Of a stretch of DNA of 64,000 nucleotides, positions 1-10,617 are shown one piece after another. Within the stretch, counting starts at the first letter, position 1, and each line of letters begins with the position of its first letter. The stretch is from an uncultured Colwellia sp. (GTDB taxonomy: Bacteria; Pseudomonadota; Gammaproteobacteria; Enterobacterales; Alteromonadaceae). The notes beneath the pieces are model-generated. The model worked only from the letters and a program-made list of their open reading frames with translations, ran no database searches and had not been told where the DNA came from. The stretch covers positions 1 through 64,000 of the forward strand of contig CAJXQI010000022.1 in NCBI GenBank assembly GCA_913058395.1, written 5' to 3'. A program made the position numbers and the translations under genes.

Positions 1-193
1 TGATAGTATTGCGTTGATTGAACGTCAGAGCTTCATTTTGGTTACATAAGGTGATGATTTGTTCACTCATCTCCTCTTCTATTACTTCAAGAACACTGCT
101 GCTTTTTGCGGTGTTTTCACTGTTTTCGAAAAGATTTAAGTGTGCGGTTAGGTATTCAATTATGTGAATATAACCTTCGGTATCAGTAACCAT
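1..193 (-). CDS. Hypothetical protein, N-terminal part only
   Basis: An open frame reads from ATG at 193 down to the left edge without a stop, giving the first 64 residues of a protein cut by the window. It begins MVTDTEGYIHIIEY and is acidic, with a likely helical, glutamate-rich middle (VLEVIEEEMSEQ). I recognise no domain. The Shine-Dalgarno sequence is weak, so the start is not certain. It reads in the same direction as the DUF1338 gene, but a terminator hairpin at 337-368 separates them, so it is probably transcribed on its own. Confidence 0.5.
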   Translation of the reverse strand, partial: MVTDTEGYIHIIEYLTAHLNLFENSENTAKSSSVLEVIEEEMSEQIITLCNQNEALTFNQRNTI

Positions 194-330
194 TTAGTAT
201 AACTATATATTTAGGTTGGTGTACTACTTTACCTGTAAATTGAGGTTACGATCAAGTCGTAGAATCCGTATATAAATTTAAGGTACAAAAGTTAAGTTTA
301 TGACTTAAATGGAGGTGGGGCATTGAAGAA

Positions 331-368
331 TAAAAGCAGGCAACTATTTCTCTAGAAATGGTTGCCTG
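331..368 (-). terminator. Rho-independent terminator after the DUF1338 gene
   Basis: CAGGCAAC at 337-344 pairs perfectly with GTTGCCTG at 361-368, and an inner ATTTCT/AGAAAT stem extends it. On the minus strand the stem is followed by a T-rich run (CTTTTATT). It lies 15 bases past the stop codon of the minus-strand DUF1338 gene. Confidence 0.75.
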
Positions 369-382
369 TATTTAACTCTGCA

Positions 383-1180
383 TTAAGCGGCAGCGTTTGT
401 ACTTTCAAAAATTTTGTCGGCTGATGCAGCAACAAAACCTGTGTAAAGCTCACCATTTTCCAGAGGGTAGCGTTTTGCAAACTCGTAAAAACAGCTTGGA
501 ATAGCTACCGTTTTATCTGAAAACTCAACAAGTACGCTGTCGGCCATTGTTGATGATTGCTCTAGTTTCACGCCTTCATCACCTTTGATTTCACCGCCAG
601 CACTGTTTAATGTAAAACCACCGGCTTTGACGGCATCATTTACGGCTTCAATTGAGTCATAGCTTTCAAGGTGATTGATACTTACTGTGAAGTGGTTTGC
701 ACGGTAGCCCCATGCAGAAACCCATGCAGCATATTCGCTTTCTGCTAATAGGTCTAAGTATTCTTGATGACTTACTTTCCAGTGGGTACCAGAATATAAG
801 AAGCTTTCGACGTTAACATCGCCTTCATTGATACCAGCAACCATTTTTTCAATGATTTCTTGTACACGTGGTGAGAACTCTTCAACAAGTAATTCACTGA
901 TAAATACTTTTGGTAAGTTTGTATCGGCATGCTCAAAGTGTTTTGCGTATAATTTTTTTGCTTCAAAGTGGTATTCACCACATTCGGTGTAACCTAAGTT
1001 AAGTAAGTGAGCTGAAATTTTCTCAATGTTAACTTTTGCGATGTTAAAAGTACGGTAAGCAACGTGATCGTTTATCAAATCACTACCTGTACCTAAAAGC
1101 TGATGAACTTTATCAGCGGAAGGAGTTACTTCTAAATAGTTTTGCCAAATGTTGTTAAATAAATTTTTAACTGGAGTCAT
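383..1180 (-). CDS. DUF1338 family protein (HglS/YdcJ-like metal-dependent dioxygenase)
   Basis: This 265-aa protein belongs to the DUF1338 (VOC-like) family. Its characterised member HglS is an Fe(II)-dependent 2-oxoadipate dioxygenase/decarboxylase of lysine catabolism. The sequence shows His39 in NDHVAYRTF, His163/His170 in NHFTVSINHL and a Glu near residue 219 in LVEFSD, the kind of residues that form the metal site. It is shorter than HglS or YdcJ (about 450 aa), so substrate identity should not be assumed. An AGGA ribosome-binding site lies a few bases before the ATG. It follows the ast genes but is separated from astD by a terminator at 1371-1390, so it probably has its own promoter in 1181-1360. 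A role in a 2-oxoacid step of amino-acid breakdown is inferred. Confidence 0.85.
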   Translation of the reverse strand: MTPVKNLFNNIWQNYLEVTPSADKVHQLLGTGSDLINDHVAYRTFNIAKVNIEKISAHLLNLGYTECGEYHFEAKKLYAKHFEHADTNLPKVFISELLVEEFSPRVQEIIEKMVAGINEGDVNVESFLYSGTHWKVSHQEYLDLLAESEYAAWVSAWGYRANHFTVSINHLESYDSIEAVNDAVKAGGFTLNSAGGEIKGDEGVKLEQSSTMADSVLVEFSDKTVAIPSCFYEFAKRYPLENGELYTGFVAASADKIFESTNAAA

Positions 1181-1370
1181 GTTAAATTCCTAAATGCATA
1201 AAATAAAATTTGTGTCGACGTGCGGTCTTAATGTGTAGAGTCGATTGAATGGTATGCAAAAGCTATTTAGCTAGGTATTCAGTGAATAAAGCTATTCAAC
1301 AAATATTTAGGACAAACGTGTTTGATAACCACTCAGAACGGCAGTTATATTTGGTCGATATTTTTAAAAA

Positions 1371-1390
1371 AGCTGGGACGTATCCCAGCT
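1371..1390 (-). terminator. Rho-independent terminator of the ast operon
   Basis: AGCTGGGA at 1371-1378 pairs with TCCCAGCT at 1383-1390 around a 4-base loop. A/T runs on both sides make it potentially bidirectional. It sits about 45 bases beyond the astD stop codon. Confidence 0.85.
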
Positions 1391-1434
1391 TTTTTTATTG
1401 GGCAATGAAACTTCATACGATTAAATGATAAAGA

Positions 1435-2907
1435 TTATTTAATCGTTAAGCCTGGGCTTAAGGCTGCAGGTAGTGCAACTTTTTCAGCCTCTACTGATGC
1501 TACAGGGTATGCACAGTAATCAGCTGCATAGAATGCGCTAGCTCTGTGGTTACCACTGGCACCAATACCACCAAATGGGGCAGCACTGCTTGCGCCAGTA
1601 ATTGGCTTGTTCCAGTTTACGATGCCGGCACGAATACGACGGAAGAAGTGGTTATATAACTCCTCGCTATCACTTAGTAAACCAGCAGATAAACCAAATG
1701 AAGTATTGTTCGCTTCGTCAATTGCCGCATCAAAATCAGTGTAACGATACACTTTTAATAATGGACCAAAATGCTCGTCATCAGGCATATCAGTAATGTT
1801 AGTTACATCAACAATACCCGGAGAGATAAAGCCAGTGCCTACTTCAAGATGCTTCATCATAACGATTGATTCACCACCAAGGTCAAACAATTGCTGTTGA
1901 GCGGCAACTAAGCCTAACGCTGCTTTCTCAGAAATCATTGAACCAATAAATGGCTGTTCTTCATCGTCATAGTAACCAATTTTAATCGCTTGTGTGCTAG
2001 CCACTAACTTAGCTAAAATTGCATCGCCTTTCTCGCCAGCTTCAATAAATAAACGACGAGAACAAGTACAACGTTGACCTGTAGTAATGAATGCAGATTG
2101 TAAAATGTCATGTACTACAGCATCAATGTCAGTCACATCTTTAACAACTAGTGGGTTATTGCCACCCATTTCAAGCGCTAAAATTTTACCTGGCTGGCCA
2201 CCAAACTGTTCATGTAAGAAATGACCCGTTGTTGAACTACCCGTAAAGAATAAACCGTCAATTTGTGGATGACTTGCTAATGCTTTACCTGTTTCAACTT
2301 CACCTTGAACCATGTTGATTACGCCAGCCGGTAAGCCTGCTTGTAACCATAGTTTTAAGGTTTCTTCAGCAACCATAGGGGTTAATTCACTTGGCTTGAA
2401 AACCACGGTATTACCAGCGATAAGTGCAGGAACAATATGACCGTTAGGTAAGTGACCAGGGAAGTTGTAAGGGCCGTATACCGCAACAACGCCATGTGGC
2501 TTGTGACGAATAAAGGCTTTTGCACCCGGCATAGGGTTTTCAACTGTTCCTGTACGTTCTTCATTAGCACGTACAGAAATAGCAATTTTTCCAACCATAG
2601 CGCCAACTTCAGTACGAGTTTCCCAAAGTGGCTTACCCGTTTCAAGGGCGATTGTGGTAGCAAATGCTTCTTTGTTTTCAGTTAGCAATTCTGCAAACTT
2701 TGCCGCTATAGCAATACGCTCTTCAATAGGCATATTAGACCAAGTTTCAAAAGCAGTACGCGCAGCCATAACAGCTTCATCAACCTGTGCTGGAGATGCT
2801 GTATTACCCTGCCAAACTACTTCGTTTTTAGCGGGGTTTTTAGAAAATATTTCATGGCCTAAACCGGTTGCCCAGTTGCCATTAATTAATTGTACATTGT
2901 GTGACAT
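1435..2907 (-). CDS. astD: Succinylglutamate-semialdehyde dehydrogenase AstD
   Basis: AstD is the fourth enzyme of the arginine succinyltransferase pathway and oxidises N-succinylglutamate semialdehyde to succinylglutamate with NAD+. The 490-aa protein has aldehyde-dehydrogenase hallmarks: the NAD-binding FFTGSSTTG, the glutamate motif [10 protein letters not shown] and the catalytic cysteine in [11 protein letters not shown]. An in-frame ATG exists 30 bases upstream (2937), but the one at 2907 follows a strong AGAGGAAG ribosome-binding site and gives the usual family length, so I chose it. It is the last gene of the astC-astA-astD set, 58 bases after astA. astB and astE are not adjacent. Confidence 0.95.
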   Translation of the reverse strand: MSHNVQLINGNWATGLGHEIFSKNPAKNEVVWQGNTASPAQVDEAVMAARTAFETWSNMPIEERIAIAAKFAELLTENKEAFATTIALETGKPLWETRTEVGAMVGKIAISVRANEERTGTVENPMPGAKAFIRHKPHGVVAVYGPYNFPGHLPNGHIVPALIAGNTVVFKPSELTPMVAEETLKLWLQAGLPAGVINMVQGEVETGKALASHPQIDGLFFTGSSTTGHFLHEQFGGQPGKILALEMGGNNPLVVKDVTDIDAVVHDILQSAFITTGQRCTCSRRLFIEAGEKGDAILAKLVASTQAIKIGYYDDEEQPFIGSMISEKAALGLVAAQQQLFDLGGESIVMMKHLEVGTGFISPGIVDVTNITDMPDDEHFGPLLKVYRYTDFDAAIDEANNTSFGLSAGLLSDSEELYNHFFRRIRAGIVNWNKPITGASSAAPFGGIGASGNHRASAFYAADYCAYPVASVEAEKVALPAALSPGLTIK

Positions 2908-2965
2908 TGTTTCTTCCTCTGCGCGTGTATCGCTCATGAGTATCGTAATAAATTAAGACTATTGA

Positions 2966-3982
2966 TTAATTAGCAACTAGGCGAACCCAGTCTCCTTCAT
3001 TAACCATTAGTGCATCGGCAACCGCTTGTGATACCACCACTTGATTGGCAGTTTCACGTAATAATACTGGCGCTTGTGTTGCTCTAAAGTCTGCTACTTT
3101 GCTATTACAAATAATATATTTATTATCATTAGCAACATCGCCAATTAATACTTGGCATTTTTGGCTTTGACGTACAGTTTTAACTAACGCTGTTTGCGTT
3201 TCAACTGTAGGGCCGCCATCAAAAATATCAACGTAACCGCGACGAGAAAATCCTTCCGCTTCAAGTAATCTTAAGGCAGGCACCGTTTTTGGATGTACCT
3301 TGTTAATCACTTGTTGTGCTTCAGGGCTCAACAAACTGACGTAAATTGGGTATTTAGGCATTAATTCTGCAATAAACTCTTTTCTACCTATGCCGGTTAA
3401 GTAATCGGCTGTAGGGAAGTCCAGTGAGAAAAAGTGCTCTTCTAACCATTTCCAAAATGGTGATGAACCGTCTTCGTCTGAAACACCACGCATTTCTGCA
3501 ATAACGGTTTCTGAAAAGCGTTCAGTATGTTCAGCCATAAACAGAAAACGAAAGCGTGATAAACAACGTCCGTTACTATTTTTACGATGGCTTTCGCTCA
3601 AAAATAAAGTACAAATTTCTGAAGCGCCAGTATAGTCGTTACACAAAGATAACGTTTCCACTGTATTGTAGATATTAAGCTCACGAGAGCTATGCACAAC
3701 TTTACCTAAATGGTAATGATAAAATGCATCGTCTAGACCAACCGCAGCTTCAATGCCACTAGTACCAACAACTTCACCTGTTGTCGTATCTTCCATAACG
3801 AATAAATAGCCTTCATTACCTGCTTGAGTAACTGAGCTATTAAAAGATACTTCTGCATGAGAAATACGTTTTTTCAACAAATCTTCGTTGACCGGTAGTG
3901 ATGTAAAACCGTGTCCTGACTCAACAGCAATACGATGAAGTGCATCATAATCACTGTTTTGTATAGGGCGTATAATAATCAT
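2966..3982 (-). CDS. astA: Arginine N-succinyltransferase AstA
   Basis: AstA transfers succinyl from succinyl-CoA to arginine, the committed step of ammonia-producing arginine catabolism. The 338-aa protein starts MIIIRPIQNSDYDALHRIA, a GNAT-like N-terminal strand. It carries the AstA signature stretches (LYNTVETLSLCNDY-like at about 115-130, FLSESHRKNSNGR, FRFLFMAEH), and the length matches the family. It lies between astC and astD on the same strand with 50-70-base gaps, so the three are probably co-transcribed. Confidence 0.95.
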   Translation of the reverse strand: MIIIRPIQNSDYDALHRIAVESGHGFTSLPVNEDLLKKRISHAEVSFNSSVTQAGNEGYLFVMEDTTTGEVVGTSGIEAAVGLDDAFYHYHLGKVVHSSRELNIYNTVETLSLCNDYTGASEICTLFLSESHRKNSNGRCLSRFRFLFMAEHTERFSETVIAEMRGVSDEDGSSPFWKWLEEHFFSLDFPTADYLTGIGRKEFIAELMPKYPIYVSLLSPEAQQVINKVHPKTVPALRLLEAEGFSRRGYVDIFDGGPTVETQTALVKTVRQSQKCQVLIGDVANDNKYIICNSKVADFRATQAPVLLRETANQVVVSQAVADALMVNEGDWVRLVAN

Positions 3983-4052
3983 AGAAAACTCTCAATGAGA
4001 CAACTAAACACCGCCATAATGAAAGTGTTTAGTTGTTTTTAATAATAGGTAC

Positions 4053-5730
<1,678 letters not shown>

Positions 5731-6876
5731 CTAATTAAAAATTAATTTAATGTGGTCAATATCACTTTTCTTAAGTAAAGCAATATCCTTAGTGCTCAAT
5801 TGGCCGGCAGTTAATAACGCTTTTGCTTCGTCACTGGTGATTAGATCTTCTTTGGCTAGGCTGCGAAACGCAATATAAGTTTTTGCTTTAGTCACTATTT
5901 TAGCGATTTGACACATGTGTTTAATATCTGTCGCATAAGCTAAGTCAAATAAGGTTTCGGTTATTTGTAAACGATCAAATCGCATTAGTTCAACCATATC
6001 AGCGGCAACTTTACTGCTACGTTGTACCAATTGTTCTAATAACAACTCTGGAGGTGCGCTAAGCTCGACTAAAACATCATGTAGCTTTTTGTCTTTACCT
6101 TCATAAGCACTTCGCAGCTCTTTAGTGTAAAGCTCAGTATAAGTATCAAGAAAACCGCGGGTGACCGCCAATAACCCTAAGTTACTTAGCATACCGGCAG
6201 CAAATGCAGTGAATTCATCTAAGCCTTGCTCTTTCGCTAATTTTTGTGAAGCTAATGCTACCGACAAACTGTCATTCCACATTTTTCTCTTCATTAACGG
6301 AAAAGGCGCTATGCTAGTTGGTAGCCAATGCTTTAACATAAATGTTGGCATGACCAATTTTAGGTTGTCTAAACCTACATAACTTAATGCAAGGCTGGGC
6401 TCGGTAACTTGAACTTCCGAACGCTTACGGTATTGCGGTTTATTGACTAAATTTATTAATTCACTGCACAACCAAGGTAGGGCTTTAGCGAGTGGGGTAA
6501 TTCGGTTTATTGAAGCCGCTTTTATCGCTAGAATTTCCATGATAGATGGTGCGGCATCTTCTATTTTTAAAACATTATTGTAGAGGTTTTCTTTGTTCTC
6601 AAAATCTTTATTAATTTGACCACTGACTTTATTGAAGAAGGTATTCATTACTTGAGCTTTAAAATGCTCGTGGCCATGGGCTTGAATAATTTTATTCTTA
6701 TTAGCTTCTTCTTCTATAGCAAGCAACTCGCGGCGACGATTCGACTGTTCGCTGTTTTGTTGTACCGAGTTTTGCACTTTACCATTTTTTTGATGCGCAA
6801 AATCTTTACTTATCGCTAAGCTTAGTGCGCGATTATAGATAGGGGAAACTAATGTGTTTTCTTCAAATATTTGCAT
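5731..6876 (-). CDS. HDOD domain-containing protein
   Basis: A 381-aa protein with a charged, Asn/Gln-rich N-terminal section (about 1-110) and an HDOD domain in the middle and C-terminal part (about 110-330). The HDOD domain is a relative of HD phosphohydrolases without a complete catalytic set and is usually linked to signalling. Visible features are SIMEILAIKAASINR, LSYVGLDNLKLVMPTFML and LGLDEFTAFAAGMLSNLG-like helices. Its position between the ast genes and pabA is common in Alteromonadales. No output domain is attached, so its target is unknown. It is separated from pabA by about 80 bases. Confidence 0.75.
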   Translation of the reverse strand: MQIFEENTLVSPIYNRALSLAISKDFAHQKNGKVQNSVQQNSEQSNRRRELLAIEEEANKNKIIQAHGHEHFKAQVMNTFFNKVSGQINKDFENKENLYNNVLKIEDAAPSIMEILAIKAASINRITPLAKALPWLCSELINLVNKPQYRKRSEVQVTEPSLALSYVGLDNLKLVMPTFMLKHWLPTSIAPFPLMKRKMWNDSLSVALASQKLAKEQGLDEFTAFAAGMLSNLGLLAVTRGFLDTYTELYTKELRSAYEGKDKKLHDVLVELSAPPELLLEQLVQRSSKVAADMVELMRFDRLQITETLFDLAYATDIKHMCQIAKIVTKAKTYIAFRSLAKEDLITSDEAKALLTAGQLSTKDIALLKKSDIDHIKLIFN

Positions 6877-6957
6877 CAGTGCTTAATTATAGGTTTGCTA
6901 ATGTTTAATGGCTAGTCAGGTTATCGACATGCTGGCTTATTTCATTAATATTATCAT

Positions 6958-7554
6958 CTATTTGATTGCTAAGTGATGATGATATTGCTTAATAAAATTT
7001 TCTAGTAATTGGTGACCTTGTTCCGTTAGAACTGATTCAGGGTGAAACTGCACACTAGCCAAAGCTAAATGCTTATGTTGCAAAGCCATAATTTCCATTT
7101 GATTATTGTTTGATAACCAAGCAGTAACTTCTAATTCATCGGGCAGAGTATCGCGATCAACAATTAACGAGTGATAGCGAGTAACCGTTAAAGGCTGTTT
7201 TAAGGTTTTAAATAACCCTTGCTCATTGTGTGATATTTCGCTGGTTTTGCCGTGCATGACTTTGTCGGCTTTAATCACTTTAGCGCCGAAATGTTGGGCA
7301 ATACATTGATGCCCAAGACAAACACCTAATATTGGGATAAGGCCTTTAAATTTTTCAATAACCGTTAGGGAAAGGCCGGCAGCATTCGGATCACATGGGC
7401 CAGGTGATATGACAATATATTGTGGCGCTAGCTTTGTTATTTCATCTATGCTGATTTCATCATTTCTGACCACCAACACTTCTTGACCAAGCGCTTGAAA
7501 ATAATGCACTAAGTTAAAAGTAAAAGAGTCGTAATTGTCGATCATTAATAGCAA
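6958..7554 (-). CDS. pabA: Aminodeoxychorismate/anthranilate synthase glutamine amidotransferase subunit
   Basis: A 198-aa class-I glutamine amidotransferase that releases ammonia from glutamine for PabB (folate) and/or TrpE (tryptophan). It shows [16 protein letters not shown] at the N terminus, the oxyanion motif ISPGPCDPN, the nucleophile in [10 protein letters not shown] and the His/Glu pair in QFHPESVLT. Because the gene stands apart from trp genes, pabA is the better name, though this protein may serve both synthases. No partner subunit is in the window. Confidence 0.9.
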   Translation of the reverse strand: MLLMIDNYDSFTFNLVHYFQALGQEVLVVRNDEISIDEITKLAPQYIVISPGPCDPNAAGLSLTVIEKFKGLIPILGVCLGHQCIAQHFGAKVIKADKVMHGKTSEISHNEQGLFKTLKQPLTVTRYHSLIVDRDTLPDELEVTAWLSNNNQMEIMALQHKHLALASVQFHPESVLTEQGHQLLENFIKQYHHHLAIK

Positions 7555-7685
7555 AGGGCACCTGTAAAAATTTCAAGCTAGAAAGCGGGCGCTATTCTAA
7601 GCTTTATTTTCTGACCATTCTACCCCTAGACTTGGCCTTAACAAATTTGAGGTTGAAATTTAACAGGTACTGCCACTCTTTCATA

Positions 7686-7820
7686 TTCAGTGACAGCGAC
7701 ATATCGTACATCGACGTGCACGGATACACTAATGTCTCGGAAGATAGGAAGTCTGAGAGAGGCCTGTACATATACGCTCTCTCACATCCATGTGATCGCG
7801 ATATACCGTACATCCTGTAC
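7686..7820. repeat. Unusual intergenic block with imperfect 24-bp direct repeat
   Basis: Between pabA and the porin (7555-7893, no supported gene) lies a stretch visibly richer in GC and in GTAC/TGTAC words than its surroundings. The 24-base segments at 7690-7713 and 7792-7815 match at 19 positions (shared core CGTACATC), 102 bases apart. Open frames of about 70 codons on both strands look non-coding: no ribosome-binding site and odd composition. Confidence 0.4.
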
Positions 7821-7824
7821 ATAA

Positions 7825-7853
7825 AAAGGGCTTAAACATTGTTTAAGCCCTTT
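7825..7853 (-). terminator. Rho-independent terminator after the porin gene
   Basis: A 13-base perfect stem, AAAGGGCTTAAAC at 7825-7837 with GTTTAAGCCCTTT at 7841-7853, has a 3-base loop. It lies 40 bases beyond the porin stop codon, with A/T runs on both sides. Confidence 0.85.
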
Positions 7854-7893
7854 AGAGTAGTTTTCTAGGAAACTAGGTTATTGCAAATTCTCT

Positions 7894-9096
7894 TTAGAAT
7901 TTAGCAGCAACTTGTACCCAAAGTTTATCAGTGTCTGTACCGTGGTCGTCAGCGCTGTAGCTAGCTAATTTAACTAAAACACTGTAGTTTTTGTTAAATG
8001 CATAACCAGCAGCAACGTCGATTTCTGAACCGTAGTCAATGCCATCAACATCTGATGATAAATCATGGTAAGTCGCAGAAAGCTTAATGCCGTTTACTTT
8101 GGTTTTAGCTGTGAAGTAAACATCTTCAACGCCTTGTGCTGGAGTGCCTAAGAATTTATCAGCAAAACCTTGGAATTTGTGTAATGTTGCTAAAGGTGTT
8201 GAAAAAGCAACACCGTTATCGCTACCTAGAGACTCGATACCGGCCAATAATGTTACTGAACTTACTTTGGTGCCTACTTCAAAGTTGTAGTAGTCAGCAC
8301 TAAAGTCAGCAGCATTGTCACCAGCTTCACTTTGTGTAGCGTAAGCAGCGTTAACCATTACTGGGCCAAACTTACCGTTGTAGCTCACACCGTATGTGTC
8401 AGTTGATAAAGCTGCTGCCGTGTCAAAATCAAGTAAGTATGCGTAAGCATTAATTTTATGTTCTTTATTGATTTTGTAACCGGTATTTAATAAATGGAAT
8501 TGGCCGTGTAAGTCAGCCTTAGGGCTGTCTGGGCCAAAGATACGGTTTACGTTATAGATGTAGCTGTAATCTGCTGAGAAACCTTTTGCAGGGTTAATTT
8601 GGAAACGGTAACCATCGTAAGTTTGCTCATTTTGTCTCCAACCTACGCCGCCAACAAAACGTTGGTTGTTGTGTAAAATGCGTTGACGACCAGCAGTTGC
8701 TGAAAAGTTATCAGCTGTGTACTTTAAGAAAAATTGGTTTACATCAGTACCTGTTGGATCGGCAACTACAGGGTAATCAGTTTCGCCATTGGTTGTGCTG
8801 TTGTAGTTGTCGATGATGTCAGTAACGTTATCAACTTCAACGCCTGCAGAGAAACCTTCAAAGCTACCTGTATTTGCAGTGATACGGCTTTTTAATGTTA
8901 ATGCGCTTGCAGTGTCATCAATACCGTCTTGATCTACGCCTTCGTAACGAGCACGGAAGCTAAGTTTAACAGTGCTATCTGAAAGTGCTTTTTTAACACC
9001 TGAAGCAACGGCATTTTCTTCTGCGAATGCTAATGGCGCGCTTAAAAGTGAAGCTGAAAGTAGAGCTAGAGAAGTGTATTTTATGTTAGTTTTCAT
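7894..9096 (-). CDS. Outer-membrane porin (alginate-export-like beta-barrel)
   Basis: The 400-aa protein begins with a signal peptide (MKTNIKYTSLALLSASLLS, cleavage after AFA near residue 25) and ends in the aromatic AAKF typical of outer-membrane barrels. In between, alternating polar and hydrophobic strands end in aromatic residues, with the repeated type YSYIYNVNRIF and FSATAGRQRI. The architecture fits the alginate-export/OprD-like porins common in Alteromonadales; the substrate is unknown. It is monocistronic: a strong terminator follows it and a 464-bp spacer with two dyads precedes it. Confidence 0.8.
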   Translation of the reverse strand: MKTNIKYTSLALLSASLLSAPLAFAEENAVASGVKKALSDSTVKLSFRARYEGVDQDGIDDTASALTLKSRITANTGSFEGFSAGVEVDNVTDIIDNYNSTTNGETDYPVVADPTGTDVNQFFLKYTADNFSATAGRQRILHNNQRFVGGVGWRQNEQTYDGYRFQINPAKGFSADYSYIYNVNRIFGPDSPKADLHGQFHLLNTGYKINKEHKINAYAYLLDFDTAAALSTDTYGVSYNGKFGPVMVNAAYATQSEAGDNAADFSADYYNFEVGTKVSSVTLLAGIESLGSDNGVAFSTPLATLHKFQGFADKFLGTPAQGVEDVYFTAKTKVNGIKLSATYHDLSSDVDGIDYGSEIDVAAGYAFNKNYSVLVKLASYSADDHGTDTDKLWVQVAAKF

Positions 9097-9560
9097 AATA
9101 TCAAACCTTAATGTTTTAAACTTGAGAGAGTTTATTTTTTAATCAACTGTAGTAATAAGTTAGTCAAAATTCCAGCTTGTTTAAGGCAGTTTTTAATAAT
9201 TATAATTTGTCATAACAAACAAAATTTTTATTTAATTACATATTGTTACATAACAATTTTGAATTGCAAAATAGTGCTTGGCAATTGCTCATGCTAATTT
9301 ATGCTTTGCAGAGCTGTTCAAAAAACGAGTAACTTTTTAATGCGCTAAAATTAGCACTACTCTGGTCGAATGAGAATGATAAAAAGCGAAAAATTCATGA
9401 TTAGTGTCGCAAAGCTGATCTGGAACAATAAATGAGTGCATTTTTAGGGGAACTAATCGAAAATTGAGCCTTTGAAACAGCGTAAATGTTGTAAGTTTGT
9501 AAACGAATGATAACTATTATTAACTGCACTACGGGGTGTTTTGGCGGGTGAAATGTAAAT
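9097..9560 (-). promoter_or_regulatory. Porin upstream region with two related dyads
   Basis: No gene is supported in this 464-bp gap between pxpC and the porin. Two inverted repeats lie 110-160 bases before the porin ATG: TTTGT-CATA-ACAAA at 9206-9219 and ATTGTTA-CA-TAACAAT at 9242-9257. Their shared TTGT...ACAA halves suggest paired binding sites for one regulator, but I cannot name it. I saw no clear terminator hairpin for the pxp operon. Confidence 0.4.
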
Positions 9561-10610
9561 TTATACGAATTTTTTATAGAAGGCTTGTAATTGTTGTTGA
9601 GCTTGTTGGTGGCTCGTTAGTGAAAACTTAATACCTTGACCTGGGCGCATTTGGCTTAATCGAAACAAATCTGTTTGCATGACACTGCCTAATACCGGGT
9701 AACCTCCCATGGTTTGGCGTTCTTTCATTAAGATGATCGGTTGTTCATTCGCTGGAAGTTGTATCATGCCGTAGGTTACCGGTTTTGATAACACACAGCT
9801 TGCACGTAATTTATCAGTCAGTATTTTATTCTTTGGTATAGATTCATTTTTTAATGTTAAGCGATAGCCCATACGGTTACTGTCTGGCGATATAACATAG
9901 TTGGTTGTTAAAAAAGCGTTTTGCTTTTTAAGGGGTAATTGTAAAAACAGGGCGCTGGCAATAAAGCGCAACGTGATTTGTGATTGAGGGTAGAACAGTT
10001 CAGGCGCATTAGGTTCAAAGAAGGTAACTTGTTTGGCGCTTTTTAAGCGTTGCTTTTGTGCTGTCGTAGCCGTCAAGAGTTCCTGTTTTGGGAAAAATAG
10101 CTTACTTCTTACTTTTAGTTTGTTGCCAGTAACATTTAACGCCATTTCGTTTTCAGTTTGAGCAAAACTGCCTAGCCAAGCTTGCTGCATTTCATCACCT
10201 TTAACGCCGCCTAGTACTGCTAAATAACTATGCAAACCAATTTTTGGCATGGCAAAGTCGATAATATCGTCGGCTTGTAATTGATAGCATTGCCAATTAC
10301 TGATCAGGGTTTCATTTAATTTTACTTGGCAGTCAGCTCCTGCGATAGCAATAGTGCAGGCTGTATTTGCGCGTAAGGTAATTTGACCTAGTGTGATCTC
10401 TAACGCCGGACACGTTTCTTGCGTACTTTCATTGCAAGCTGTTATTTTTCTGTAATGATCCGTAATGAGTTTATTGGCATAAAGGTAAGCATGTTCATCG
10501 GCAGCGCCACTGACGCTAAAACCTAAATGTTGGGTATTGAGGCGGCCAAGATCTTGAATACTTGCTTTACCATTTAATGTCAGTATTTCTAAGTAGTTTG
10601 TTGTCATCAT
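9561..10610 (-). CDS. pxpC: 5-oxoprolinase subunit PxpC
   Basis: PxpC (KipA/biotin-dependent carboxyltransferase-like family) forms the ATP-dependent 5-oxoprolinase with PxpA and PxpB, opening 5-oxo-L-proline to L-glutamate. The 349-aa protein has the family N terminus (KASIQDLGRLNTQHLGFSVS, then GAADEHAYLYANKLI) and, further on, YVISPDSNRMGYRL and a late MGGYPVLGSVMQTDLFRLSQ. It follows pxpB by 7 bases and is the last gene of the operon. Confidence 0.92.
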   Translation of the reverse strand: MMTTNYLEILTLNGKASIQDLGRLNTQHLGFSVSGAADEHAYLYANKLITDHYRKITACNESTQETCPALEITLGQITLRANTACTIAIAGADCQVKLNETLISNWQCYQLQADDIIDFAMPKIGLHSYLAVLGGVKGDEMQQAWLGSFAQTENEMALNVTGNKLKVRSKLFFPKQELLTATTAQKQRLKSAKQVTFFEPNAPELFYPQSQITLRFIASALFLQLPLKKQNAFLTTNYVISPDSNRMGYRLTLKNESIPKNKILTDKLRASCVLSKPVTYGMIQLPANEQPIILMKERQTMGGYPVLGSVMQTDLFRLSQMRPGQGIKFSLTSHQQAQQQLQAFYKKFV

Positions 10611-10617
10611 TTTCTAC

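Noticed and set aside
7604-7835. Open frames of about 70 codons on both strands between pabA and the porin
   Set aside because: They overlap each other in the repeat-like block, lack ribosome-binding sites and have unusual composition; one runs into the terminator hairpin.
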